Below are positions 46,730-55,372 of a stretch of 64,000 bases of DNA, in pieces; position 1 is the stretch's first letter; each line of letters opens with the position of its first letter. The stretch is from Muribaculaceae bacterium (GTDB lineage: Bacteria; Bacteroidota; Bacteroidia; Bacteroidales; Muribaculaceae), in NCBI GenBank assembly GCA_017621845.1, contig JAGASI010000005.1, forward strand, positions 47,102-111,101, in the 5' to 3' direction. The position numbers and the translations under genes were made by a program. Under the pieces are notes generated by a model. That model ran no database searches and was not told the DNA's origin. It was given only the letters and a program-made list of their open reading frames with translations.

Positions 46730-47803
46730 TTATCGTCGGTTGAGTATCTCGAGTTGTTGTCTTACCGATTCCTCGTGTATGGCGGCTAAGACAGTTCTCA
46801 TGAATTCACCGTCCATACCGATTTTTTTAGCGGCCTCGACTCTCGAATTCATTATGGAGTCATATCTGCCGGCTTGGACAATGGTCATACGGTGGTCCTT
46901 TTTGTATTGTCCAATCTCACGGCATACGGCCATGCGACGTCCCAGGACATCAATCAGTTGGTTGTCGAGGCTGTCAATCTGCCGGCGGAGCATTGCGAGG
47001 TTTTCGGTGGTCTGCACTTGGTCGCGCACGACTAATGTTGAAAGAATAAAGTTAAGTACTTCAGGTGTAACCTGTTGGCTTTTGTCCGACAAGGCGCAGT
47101 CGGGGTTGCAATGACTTTCGATAATCAAGCCGTCAAATCCCATGTCGAGGGCTTCCTGGGATAGGGGCCCGACAAGCTCGCGCTTGCCACCAATGTGTGA
47201 TGGGTCGCAGATGATTGGTAAGTTGGAGTAACGGCGAGCCAACTCAAATGGCACCTCCCACTGAGGTACATTGCGGTATAGATGTTTGCCATAGGTCGAA
47301 AATCCGCGATGAATTGCACCGAGTCGTCTCACGCCGGCGTTATATAACCTCATTAAAGCGCCTATCCATAGCTCGAGATCGGGATTGACCGGGTTCTTGA
47401 CCAACACAGGGATGTCGGGGTTGAGCTTGGCAATGGTGTCGGCAATTTCTTGCATAGCAAATGGGTTGGCAGAGGTGCGGGCTCCAATCCACAGCATGTC
47501 GATACCGGCATTTATGGCCGCTTCTACGTGGGCTTTAGTCGCCACTTCGGTAGATGTTGACATTCCGGTGGCTTTTTTTACCTCCGAGAGCCAGCATAGG
47601 CCTTTTTCGCCGATGCCTTCAAATCCGCCCGGTTTGGTGCGGGGCTTCCAGATGCCTGCTCGGAAAATTTTGATGCCATTGCGAGACAGGTCAAGAGCTG
47701 TGCTCATGGTTTGCTCGAGTGTCTCGGCGCTACAAGGTCCTGCTATGATGATGGGCCCCGGTTTTTCGGTCCCGGGTAACCCTAAAGGGAGTAGTTGTTT
47801 CAT
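46730..47803 (-). CDS. aroF: Bifunctional DAHP synthase / chorismate mutase
   Basis: A 357-residue fusion. The N-terminal ~255 residues are a type I-beta (KDSA-like) DAHP synthase, first step of the shikimate pathway: IIAGPCSAE, RAGIWKPRTKPGGFEG, GIDMLWIGARTSANPF, HRGFSTY and ICDPSHIGGKRE. The C-terminal ~90 residues are an AroQ chorismate mutase (LRRQIDSLDNQLIDVLGRRM, then IGQYKK), which makes prephenate for both Phe and Tyr; here the mutase domain probably also mediates feedback by prephenate. This gene order is typical of Bacteroidota. It overlaps the aminotransferase stop by 4 bp (ATGA). Confidence 0.95.
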   Translation of the reverse strand: MKQLLPLGLPGTEKPGPIIIAGPCSAETLEQTMSTALDLSRNGIKIFRAGIWKPRTKPGGFEGIGEKGLCWLSEVKKATGMSTSTEVATKAHVEAAINAGIDMLWIGARTSANPFAMQEIADTIAKLNPDIPVLVKNPVNPDLELWIGALMRLYNAGVRRLGAIHRGFSTYGKHLYRNVPQWEVPFELARRYSNLPIICDPSHIGGKRELVGPLSQEALDMGFDGLIIESHCNPDCALSDKSQQVTPEVLNFILSTLVVRDQVQTTENLAMLRRQIDSLDNQLIDVLGRRMAVCREIGQYKKDHRMTIVQAGRYDSIMNSRVEAAKKIGMDGEFMRTVLAAIHEESVRQQLEILNRR

Positions 47804-48993
47804 ATAGAATGGTGTGTTAAATTCATATTAAGTATGCGGTCAAGCGCTATGTTCATGCGCTCAGGCGTAGCACAAAGTGAGATGCGTATATATCGGTCGC
47901 CGTTGGACCCGAATATAAATCCCGGGGTTATAAATACGCGGGCGTCGCGTAGTATGCGGTCGGCCAGCTCCCGTCCCGAGGGCTCGTTGTCGGCGATGTG
48001 GCACCACAGGAATAGTCCGCTTTGACGTGGGTCAAAAGTCGTATTGAGGGCTTGGGCAATCTTTTCGGCAACCTTACGGCGCTCTCTGTATAATTCATTC
48101 AGATGACTGTACCAATCGTCATTCACGGCAAGGGCCTCGGCAGCGGCCATCATCACAGGTCTGAATTGACCCGAGTCAACATTACTCTTGACTCGTCGTA
48201 TCCATGACACAAATGTCGGGTTGGCGGCTAACATTCCAACGCGCCATCCGGCCATATTATGGCTCTTGGACAGCGAATTCATCTCGATGGCTATGTCCTT
48301 GGCGCCGGGGACAGACAGAATACTCAGCGGGTTGTCGTTGAGTATAAAGCTATAAGGGTTGTCGTTGACGATCAAGATATTGTACCGTCGGCCAAAGTCG
48401 ATGATGCGTTCAAACAGTTCAGTTGAGGCACATCCTCCGGTAGGCATGTGCGGGTAGTTAACCCACATTAGCTTGACTCCCGTGAGGTCGGTGTGCTCCA
48501 GGGTTTCAAAGTCGGGTTGCCATCCTGTCTCGGGCTTCAAGTCATAGGGGATAATCTTGGCCCCTACCAACCGGCTTACCGATGTGTAAGTGGGATAGCC
48601 GGGATTGGGGACAAGGACTCCGTCGCCGGGGTTGAGAAATGTCAGTGCTATGTGCATGATACCCTCTTTGGAGCCGATGAGTGGCATGACCTCAGTGTCA
48701 GGGTCAAGGGTGACGCCATAATGTTTTTTATACCAACAGGACATGGCACGGCGCATATCATATAGACCATTGCCGGGTTGATAACCGTGGGTGTCGGTGC
48801 GTCGTGCTTCGTGACATAGGGTGTCTATCACGTTGGCCGGTGGCGGTGTGTCGGGACCGCCGATGCCGAGTGACACAATGTCAAGACCGCGCGCATTGAG
48901 ATCGGCAACCTCTTTCATCTTGAGTTGAAGGTAATATTCCGATACGGTGGAAACACGGTCGGCTGGAATGATGTTTGATGTGGTCGGTGTCAT
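47800..48993 (-). CDS. Class I/II PLP-dependent aminotransferase
   Basis: A 397-residue aminotransferase. The PLP lysine is in EMNSLSKSHNMAGWRVG; SKEGIMH, NPGYPTYTSVSRLVGA and VNYPHMPTGG are fold-type I landmarks. Its place between prephenate dehydratase and DAHP synthase/chorismate mutase points to the last step of Phe and Tyr synthesis (transamination of phenylpyruvate and hydroxyphenylpyruvate), although by sequence alone it could act on other keto acids such as LL-DAP. It lies 67 bp after pheA and overlaps the next gene by four bases. Confidence 0.92.
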   Translation of the reverse strand: MTPTTSNIIPADRVSTVSEYYLQLKMKEVADLNARGLDIVSLGIGGPDTPPPANVIDTLCHEARRTDTHGYQPGNGLYDMRRAMSCWYKKHYGVTLDPDTEVMPLIGSKEGIMHIALTFLNPGDGVLVPNPGYPTYTSVSRLVGAKIIPYDLKPETGWQPDFETLEHTDLTGVKLMWVNYPHMPTGGCASTELFERIIDFGRRYNILIVNDNPYSFILNDNPLSILSVPGAKDIAIEMNSLSKSHNMAGWRVGMLAANPTFVSWIRRVKSNVDSGQFRPVMMAAAEALAVNDDWYSHLNELYRERRKVAEKIAQALNTTFDPRQSGLFLWCHIADNEPSGRELADRILRDARVFITPGFIFGSNGDRYIRISLCATPERMNIALDRILNMNLTHHSI

Positions 48994-49060
48994 GGAGTCA
49001 GGTGGGGTTTAGGAAAAATTAGCAAAGCGATGGGGTGGGGGCGAGGCATTTAGACACATG

Positions 49061-49933
49061 TTAAACCGGTGGCGTCGAACACTCGCGGTAAAGGCCAAGT
49101 TCGATGAAATCGCCCATCAGTGGCCTGGTGGCGTCGATGGCTGTATGGTATCGCTCGAGATTGTCAAATGTCAGATCAACATAGAATCGATATTCCCATT
49201 CGCGTCCTATGATTGGCAATGATTGTATCTTGGTGAGATTCATATCATAGAATGACAGTATGGTCAGGACTTTGGACAGAGCGCCTCCGGTGTGTGGCAG
49301 GGTAAATACAACCGATGCTTTATTGGCGGTGGTCTCTGGATGTATAAACTCGTTTTCGCCGGATATTATAATCAAGAAGCGAGTGAAGTTATGCTTGTTG
49401 GTCTCAATCCCGTCGGCGAGTATCTGTAAGCCATATAACTCGGCGGCCAATTCAGGACAAATTGCGGCGTGGCCTTTAAGGCAGTTGTCAGCAATCATTT
49501 TGGCGGCCCCTGCGGTATCAAACGCCTCCACCGCGTGCCACGATGGAGTGTCAACGCTGTTAAGATATTCTTGGCATTGCATCAGTGCCATCGGATGGGA
49601 TAAAACACACTTTATGTCGTCGAGCTGTTGATCGGGGAGGGAGGCGATGGTGTGGGTAATACGTTTTTTTAGTTCGCCCACAATTTTAAGCCGGTTATTG
49701 ACAATCAGTTCGTGACAAGGTAACAGTGGGCCGGCTATAGTGTTTTCGATGGCCATGATGCCACAGTCGGCTTGTCCCGAAGCCACTTTCAGACTTAGGG
49801 AGTCAAAGGTGCTACATTCCAATGGGGTGATGGGGTGTGTGCCGAAGTATTCGCGTGCCGCGGCATCGTGAAAACATCCGGCGATGCCTTGGATGGCGAC
49901 TGTTAATGGCTTATTTGATGTGGCGATGTTCAT
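49061..49933 (-). CDS. pheA: Prephenate dehydratase
   Basis: Converts prephenate to phenylpyruvate, the phenylalanine branch. It has 290 residues: a catalytic domain beginning VAIQGIAGCFHDAAA, with the conserved IMAIENTIAG and the NFTRFLII (TRF) motif, then a C-terminal ACT domain (FTLPHTGGALSKVLTILSFYD). The Phe-binding ESRP motif of the ACT domain is altered to QSLP in LTKIQSLPIIG, so allosteric inhibition may differ from E. coli. First gene of the aromatic operon and immediately downstream of the attenuator; the ATG lies 13 nt after the terminator stem. Confidence 0.96.
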   Translation of the reverse strand: MNIATSNKPLTVAIQGIAGCFHDAAAREYFGTHPITPLECSTFDSLSLKVASGQADCGIMAIENTIAGPLLPCHELIVNNRLKIVGELKKRITHTIASLPDQQLDDIKCVLSHPMALMQCQEYLNSVDTPSWHAVEAFDTAGAAKMIADNCLKGHAAICPELAAELYGLQILADGIETNKHNFTRFLIIISGENEFIHPETTANKASVVFTLPHTGGALSKVLTILSFYDMNLTKIQSLPIIGREWEYRFYVDLTFDNLERYHTAIDATRPLMGDFIELGLYRECSTPPV

Positions 49934-49946
49934 AAATAATAAAAAT

Positions 49947-49976
49947 CGCCGTAACCTTGAGTGGAGGATTACGGCG
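49947..49976 (-). terminator. Attenuator terminator hairpin before pheA
   Basis: On the minus strand CGCCGTAA and TTACGGCG form the stem (extended by a U-A pair), loop TCCTCCACTCAAGG, followed by ATTTTTATTATTT and then the pheA ATG. An intrinsic terminator placed directly before the first structural gene is the hallmark of transcription attenuation. Confidence 0.8.
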
Positions 49977-50044
49977 AGTAAAGATATCGGGTGGTGATGT
50001 GTTTGATTTATTGTTTATTTTTGGGCCTAAAAGGTTACTCGCCG
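49972..50044 (-). promoter_or_regulatory. Antiterminator of the aromatic-operon leader
   Basis: On the minus strand, segment 2 CGGCGAGTAA (50035-50044) is an exact complement of segment 3 TTACTCGCCG (49972-49981). Segment 3 overlaps the left arm of the terminator, so pairing 2:3 and pairing 3:4 exclude each other. Segment 2 begins at the first base after the leader-peptide stop codon, so a ribosome that finishes the peptide masks it, while one stalled on the upstream Phe/Tyr codons leaves it free. A further segment, GGTTACT at 50074-50080 inside the leader ORF, can pair with AGTAACC of segment 2. Confidence 0.75.
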
Positions 50045-50101
50045 CTAATATATATTAACGAAGTAATAATAAAAGTAACCAAAGCTCGAAAATCGTGTCA
50101 T
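50045..50101 (-). CDS. Phe/Tyr leader peptide of the aromatic operon
   Basis: An 18-codon ORF read on the minus strand: MTRFSSFGYFYYYFVNIY, then TAG. Nine of 18 residues are aromatic (4 Phe, 5 Tyr), with an uninterrupted YFYYYF run at 50060-50077. It lies about 20 nt downstream of a consensus promoter and 111 bp before pheA. This is the composition expected of a leader peptide whose translation senses charged tRNA-Phe and tRNA-Tyr. No Shine-Dalgarno is seen, as is usual in this phylum. Confidence 0.8.
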   Translation of the reverse strand: MTRFSSFGYFYYYFVNIY

Positions 50102-50124
50102 ATGAGAAAAATTAAATTGACGCA

Positions 50125-50156
50125 CAAATGTAGAAATAAAAGTCCATACGACCAAA
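50125..50156 (-). promoter_or_regulatory. Promoter of the aromatic operon
   Basis: On the minus strand TTTG (50153-50156), 20-bp spacer, TACATTTG (50125-50132): a full match to TTTG-N20-TANNTTTG. The start site would be near 50118, just upstream of the leader peptide. Confidence 0.7.
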
Positions 50157-50308
50157 TAAAACTCAAAATAAAAATCAGCCGTGGGCTTGGGTCGGGTTTC
50201 ATCCGATGGTAGCGTTCAGCAGAGTATAACATCTGTCAATGAATATTGTCGGTAATATTATTTATGGATTATTTATGGATTGTTAAAACGGTAAAAGTTT
50301 TTGGGGAA

Positions 50309-50343
50309 GTTGGGGTGTCGTGTCAAAAAAAGTATTAAATTTG
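50309..50343 (+). promoter_or_regulatory. Probable promoter of the BspA-like gene
   Basis: TAAATTTG at 50336-50343 matches the -7 box; the best -33 element, GTTG at 50309, is 23 bp upstream. It implies a ~100-nt leader before the ATG at 50452. Confidence 0.5.
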
Positions 50344-50451
50344 CGTTGAATTGTGCTAAGTTCTGGGTAGTGCCAAGCCCTTGAACTGTAGCGATGATAA
50401 CCTTGAATATCTATAATTTTATTTAAATACCTAATTAATACCAATTTATCC

Positions 50452-53400
50452 ATGAACATTTCTACTACAATCAGCACTATGCTGCGTCGCGGCACTGTGC
50501 TGTCGGTATTGGCAGTCAGTGGATTGGTTGCCTCGGCTCAGACCTTTGTATATGAAGGTGTGATTTATAAGGCCGGTACAGGTAACAATAAAACTGTATT
50601 GTCAGTCCAAAAAGCGGGGACCAAGACCACTGTCGGTGAAGCCGGTCCTAAAGAGTATGTCGGAGACATCAACGTTCCCGGAACTCTTACTTACAATGGT
50701 ACCCAATATACTGTTTCCAGTGTGGGCTCATCTTTCAAGGGTTGTGTCAACCTTACCTCGCTTACCATTGGCGAGGGTGTCACTACCATCAACCGTGGTG
50801 CATTCCAGGGAGACTCGGCCCTCGTGTCAATCTCCATACCCACCACTATCACCGCAACTAAGACCGGTGATACATTTAAGGGTTGTAAATCTCTTAAATC
50901 ATTGACCCTTCACGGCAAGTTCAAAGGTATCCAGTCAGGAGACCTCGCCGGCTGTGTCGCCTTGGAAAAAATTGTCCTCCTCGAGGGTGATACTCCTATC
51001 GACTTTGACGTTGCCGGTGCATTTACCGACAACAAGCTCCCCAATCTTAAGGAAGTAGAGATATACCGTCAGGTTAAGACCGACGGCAAGACCGTTACAG
51101 ACAAGACCTTCCGTGGCAAACAAGCTCTGCAGAAGGTGACTATCGGCGGTACATTTACCGATATCCCGGCATCATACTTTGAGAACTGCCCCGCCCTCAG
51201 CGAGGTTGTAATCCTCAATGAGCCCACCTCTATCGGTACCAATGCCTTTGCTTCAACAGCTCTTACAGAGTTTACCATGCCCGCCTCGGTTGCCGAGGTA
51301 AGCACCTCACTTTTCCAGAACTGTAAGGCACTCAAGACTGTGATTCTTCCCGAGGGTGTTACCACTATTTCGCCCATGGCGTTCTATGGCGCCGGCATCG
51401 AGACAGTCAATTTCCCCACTACTCTTAAGTCTATCGGTGACTATGCATTTGTAAGAACCGCGCTTAAGGGAGATGTCGTTCTTAACGACGGTCTTACTCG
51501 CATCGGTCAAGATGCATTTGAACTTAACGCCGCCATGACATCTATAACCATTCCTGCCTCAGTTACCACTATTGGTGACGGTGCGTTCAACCGTTGCTCG
51601 GCTCTCGCTAAGTTTGTGATTGGAGAAGGTTCAGCGTTTACTGCAGGTCCTGACGGCGCGTATATTCTTGCCGGCGAGGGTAAAAAATTCCTTGCTTTTG
51701 CACCTGCTTCAGCCATGACCGAGGTAGTGGTTCCCGTTGAGGCTGTAGCTCCTAAGGCTATGTGGAATGCTTCCAAGGTTACCAAGGTAGACTTTGGTGC
51801 CGGTTGTAAGTCTTGGGGCAACTATGCCGTTGCCGGGACATCTATCACCGAGCTTACACTCCGTGGCCTCTGCGGTACCAATATCGCCGCAGGTTGTCCC
51901 AACCTGACAACCTTTACACTCGATGGCATGACTGAGGTGCCCGGTGCCGTTGTTAAAGATTGTCCCGCCTTCACTACTGCCAATGTCGGTGAAAAAATCA
52001 CCATCGTGCGTAAAGAAGCGTTTGCAAATACCCCTGCTCTCCAGAGTCTTAATCTCGGCTCTATCCTGTCAATCCTCGAAGCTGACGCTTTCAAGGGCTC
52101 AGGTCTAAAAGAAATCACTGTAGGTGCAGCCAACCCTGCCGCCATGTCCGAAGGCGTGTTTACCGACGAGTCAGGTTATACTGTCAAGGTGCCCGTTGAC
52201 CTTGTCGACGTTTATAAGAACGCCGCCGGTTGGAAACTGCTTAACATCGTGGGTGATGCCAACATCGCCGCCGGTCCCACCGATATGGGTATGCCTGCCG
52301 GTCTCTATTATGCCGGTACTGACGGCAACCTTTACGCTGCGTATGCCGATGGTCAGTCTGATATGTATGATGTAGGCGGTGCTCCTCACACTTTCCAGCT
52401 TATAGAGTTTAAAGACCGCATTTATGGCGCTTCAGCCGGTAAAAAATTTGTCTATTCAGGTTCAGCCGGTATTGAAGGTGACGGCAAACTCTTCTACATT
52501 TCAAAGGTAGGAGGTGCTGTATTCCAGGCTACAGTTCTTGATAATGCAGGTAATAACGCCTACAAAGACCCCTTCGGTCTATATATCTACGGCGACACAC
52601 TATATGTCAACGACCGTAACGTATGTGTGCGCAAGATTGCCGCTGATGCTATCTCACTGCCTCAGGATTATCCCTCTTGGATGGAAAACAACTGGATGGG
52701 ATTTTATGACATGGAGTGGAGCTATGGCTGTATCAAATCAGGCTGGGCTATCACTAAGAGCCAGGATGCCAATGGAAATCCCGAACCTGAATATTGGGTA
52801 GGTATGAAATATAACGGTAACGGTATCTATCGCTTTAAGGAAGAGCACGTAGGAAAGAACTCCAAAGGTCCTCGTCCCGAGAACGGCTCATTCCTCACCG
52901 GTCTTGTTCCTATCTTCACAACATTCTTCATCGACGAAGCTCACGGCCACATCTACATTTATATAGAGAAAGCCGGCAATGAGAGCGACCTCGTCAAAGG
53001 CGGTGTATATCGTATCAACCTTGCTGACCTCGAGGCTACACCCAACCCTAAATCATTCAGCATGCTCAACCCTGTCTTGGTTGATGGAGCCCCTGTTAAA
53101 TATGAGGGTACATCCACTAACGAGCACGTGGGTATCTCTCAGTTCTCTCCTGATGCCAAGGGTGAATACCTCTACTGGTGTTATCGTGCCCCCACGGCTG
53201 CCGAAGCTGAGGAAAATGAAGCTCAAGACTATGCAACCGCCAGCAAAGGCAAATACTGGTGGGCTGAGAAGTATGACTCATCTAATCCCCTCCATCAGAG
53301 CGGTATCAAGCGTATCAAACTCGGCGAGGCTGCTCCCAAGGTTGAGATGATTGTTCCCGGTGTTGAGGGTTATGGCTGTGTTCCTGTAAACTTTGAAGGA

Positions 53401-53652
53401 TCGGTTAAACCCGAGGCTGTCGAGGAAATCATCGCTGATGCCGCCGGTATCCAGGTTAAGGTTTCGGGTGACGCCATTACTGTTGATGCCGATGCATATG
53501 TACGTGTTTACGATATGTCGGGCCTTACCGTTGCTCAACGTTATGTTGCCGCCGGTGAGACTATGTCAGTCGCCGACCTCACCGCCGGTGGTTACATCGT
53601 GGCCGCTACATTGGCTAACGGTTCTACCGCAGTCGCTAAGTTTGTGAAATAA
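50452..53652 (+). CDS. BspA-like leucine-rich-repeat surface protein
   Basis: A 1066-residue secreted protein. After a signal peptide (ending VSGLVASAQ) come about 20 LRR_5/BspA-type repeats (for example CVNLTSLTIGEGVTTINRGA and AMTSITIPASVTTIGDGA) up to about residue 600, where the array ends in VDLVDVYKNAAGWKLLNIVG. The next ~370 residues look like a beta-propeller-type domain (PAGLYYAGTDGNLYAAYADG, with repeated WY-G-I-R strands). The tail VRVYDMSGLTVAQRY...GGYIVAATLANGS matches the shared sorting tail. BspA relatives bind host matrix proteins or glycans; ligand unknown here. It ends at a strong GC hairpin. Confidence 0.87.
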   Translation: MNISTTISTMLRRGTVLSVLAVSGLVASAQTFVYEGVIYKAGTGNNKTVLSVQKAGTKTTVGEAGPKEYVGDINVPGTLTYNGTQYTVSSVGSSFKGCVNLTSLTIGEGVTTINRGAFQGDSALVSISIPTTITATKTGDTFKGCKSLKSLTLHGKFKGIQSGDLAGCVALEKIVLLEGDTPIDFDVAGAFTDNKLPNLKEVEIYRQVKTDGKTVTDKTFRGKQALQKVTIGGTFTDIPASYFENCPALSEVVILNEPTSIGTNAFASTALTEFTMPASVAEVSTSLFQNCKALKTVILPEGVTTISPMAFYGAGIETVNFPTTLKSIGDYAFVRTALKGDVVLNDGLTRIGQDAFELNAAMTSITIPASVTTIGDGAFNRCSALAKFVIGEGSAFTAGPDGAYILAGEGKKFLAFAPASAMTEVVVPVEAVAPKAMWNASKVTKVDFGAGCKSWGNYAVAGTSITELTLRGLCGTNIAAGCPNLTTFTLDGMTEVPGAVVKDCPAFTTANVGEKITIVRKEAFANTPALQSLNLGSILSILEADAFKGSGLKEITVGAANPAAMSEGVFTDESGYTVKVPVDLVDVYKNAAGWKLLNIVGDANIAAGPTDMGMPAGLYYAGTDGNLYAAYADGQSDMYDVGGAPHTFQLIEFKDRIYGASAGKKFVYSGSAGIEGDGKLFYISKVGGAVFQATVLDNAGNNAYKDPFGLYIYGDTLYVNDRNVCVRKIAADAISLPQDYPSWMENNWMGFYDMEWSYGCIKSGWAITKSQDANGNPEPEYWVGMKYNGNGIYRFKEEHVGKNSKGPRPENGSFLTGLVPIFTTFFIDEAHGHIYIYIEKAGNESDLVKGGVYRINLADLEATPNPKSFSMLNPVLVDGAPVKYEGTSTNEHVGISQFSPDAKGEYLYWCYRAPTAAEAEENEAQDYATASKGKYWWAEKYDSSNPLHQSGIKRIKLGEAAPKVEMIVPGVEGYGCVPVNFEGSVKPEAVEEIIADAAGIQVKVSGDAITVDADAYVRVYDMSGLTVAQRYVAAGETMSVADLTAGGYIVAATLANGSTAVAKFVK

Positions 53653-53670
53653 ATCATAGATTAGCTTATA

Positions 53671-53712
53671 ATGACAGCGCCCCGTGCTACTGATGGCACG
53701 GGGCGCTGTCAT
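53671..53712. terminator. Terminator between convergent genes
   Basis: ATGACAGCGCCCCGTGC pairs with GGCACGGGGCGCTGTCAT on a short loop, after the BspA-like gene and before the convergent carboxypeptidase gene. Confidence 0.75.
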
Positions 53713-53814
53713 ATCGTGACTATGCAACGATTGTGATTTATCCGATTAATGAGAAGCGGTTGTCAATGACTTTTATGGAGTTGCAGTCTTGGAGCCGGCT
53801 CAACAAGTTGAGGG

Positions 53815-54834
53815 TCAGGGTTTGTAATTAAGTGATGTTCCTGAGGCGGTGGAGGTGAGGGTGGCGTTGACGCCCTCGACGAGAGGGAGGTTGAGTCGGT
53901 CGTGTCCGGCGGGGAAGTTGAAGATAATGGGGATGGGACTGCCTTGGATGGGAAATCCATACTCGGTTAGCCAGTCAGAAATCATTTCTTCCATTGAGGA
54001 GTGGTCGGCGTCGGGGTCATACTCGGTGAACTCGGCAAAAATCAGTCCATGTACATTTTTAAGGATGCCACTCTGATTGAGACGGTGCAACATGCGTTCA
54101 ACGGCGTATATTTTCTCTCCTACTTCCTCGACAAACAGTATCACGGGTTGGTTAAGAGCTTCGCCGAACATGTCCCAATCGGTTTGGGCCAGATTATTGA
54201 CAACGATAAAGTTTCCGCCGAGTAGTTTGCCTGACGCTTGGCCGTGGCGATTGTATTTGGACGATTGTATCGATATGTCCATAGGTGTTGACGTGGTGAG
54301 GATTTTTTCCATGTCATCAAAGGAGCGTTGTTGCAACGAGTCGGTCGATGCGATGGTGTTGCCCATGGCACCGTGTATAGAAGCCACGCCTGCGGCGTTC
54401 ATGAAAGCATGGAGTGCTGAGATATCGGAGTAGCCTGTGAGCCACTTGGGATTGTCATGTATGACCTTTAGGTCCAGATAGGGTAACATCTGTGACGCGC
54501 CATAGCCACCACGAGTAGGTATGATGGCTTTGATTGACGGGTCCTTGAAGGCATCCATAAGGTCTTGGGCGCGCTGTCGTGCCGTGCCGCCGTGTATGGG
54601 GTTGTCCGGAGAAAGCGTGGCGGTCGGATATATTACCGGCTCATAACCTCGAGATCTCAGTAGAGAGTCTATGTGTGAGAGCCTATCCGTGGACACTGCA
54701 TAGGATGGAGAGAGTATCGCGACTTTGTCACCCGACTTCAGTGGGGGTGGAATAATGTTTTTATCCGGGAGAGTCCGGGCAAAAAGTGTTTGGGCGTAAA
54801 AAAAAGTCAGAAGGATAAATGTTAGTTTGTTCAT
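53815..54834 (-). CDS. LD-carboxypeptidase (peptidase S66)
   Basis: A serine LD-carboxypeptidase that removes the terminal D-Ala from murein tetrapeptides in recycling (LdcA/MccF family), 339 residues. An N-terminal signal peptide (MNKLTFILLTFFYAQTLFA) suggests export, unlike cytoplasmic E. coli LdcA. Motifs are VAILSPSYAVS, IKAIIPTRGGYGASQMLPYLD (catalytic region, in part), WLTGYSDISALH with the nucleophile neighbourhood, and the C-terminal His in GSPIPIIFNFPAGHD. Alone on its strand, with a 537-bp gap upstream. Confidence 0.9.
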   Translation of the reverse strand: MNKLTFILLTFFYAQTLFARTLPDKNIIPPPLKSGDKVAILSPSYAVSTDRLSHIDSLLRSRGYEPVIYPTATLSPDNPIHGGTARQRAQDLMDAFKDPSIKAIIPTRGGYGASQMLPYLDLKVIHDNPKWLTGYSDISALHAFMNAAGVASIHGAMGNTIASTDSLQQRSFDDMEKILTTSTPMDISIQSSKYNRHGQASGKLLGGNFIVVNNLAQTDWDMFGEALNQPVILFVEEVGEKIYAVERMLHRLNQSGILKNVHGLIFAEFTEYDPDADHSSMEEMISDWLTEYGFPIQGSPIPIIFNFPAGHDRLNLPLVEGVNATLTSTASGTSLNYKP

Positions 54835-55372
54835 TGCGTTATAAGTGCCTATTGCTTCTCGGATTTGACGTTAAGTTGATTGGAAAAACAAGACGGTGAG
54901 AAGCGTTATCCGACTGTATCCTGTTGGTTATATATAACGACAACGATTTACTTCAGCACGCATGGTTCGGGAAGATAAATTATCGGTGGATTGTAGTTTT
55001 TTATTGTAATGAAGCCTGATTTACTTCATGCCTGTAGAGTTATATGCCCTGACAGGGCTTGTTGTCGTTGGTTGCAAATTTAGGGATTATTTCTTTATAA
55101 TTTTATATTTTATGATTTAACGTGCTGTTGATTCTATAAAAGGGGTAAAATTTCAGAATGGCGGGGAAATGATATATAAGGACGATATGGGATTGAAACT
55201 TGCACCGGAAGAATAGACAACTTTTTATGTAAGTGGAATGTTTTTTCTTAAAGGTTATCTATATGGATTGATTTGGGTTTATTGGTAGAGATTGAAGTGT
55301 CTATATGAATTTTTAAATCAATTCCGTGAAAGATAGTTGAAAATTACAAGTATATAGCAAAATAAGTTTGTC

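Noticed and set aside
50098..50202. A 34-codon minus-strand ORF (starting MKPDPSPRLIFILSF) whose TGA overlaps the ATG of the aromatic leader peptide
   Set aside because: The consensus promoter TTTG/TACATTTG lies inside it, so it would not be on the transcript; its aromatic residues are scattered rather than clustered.
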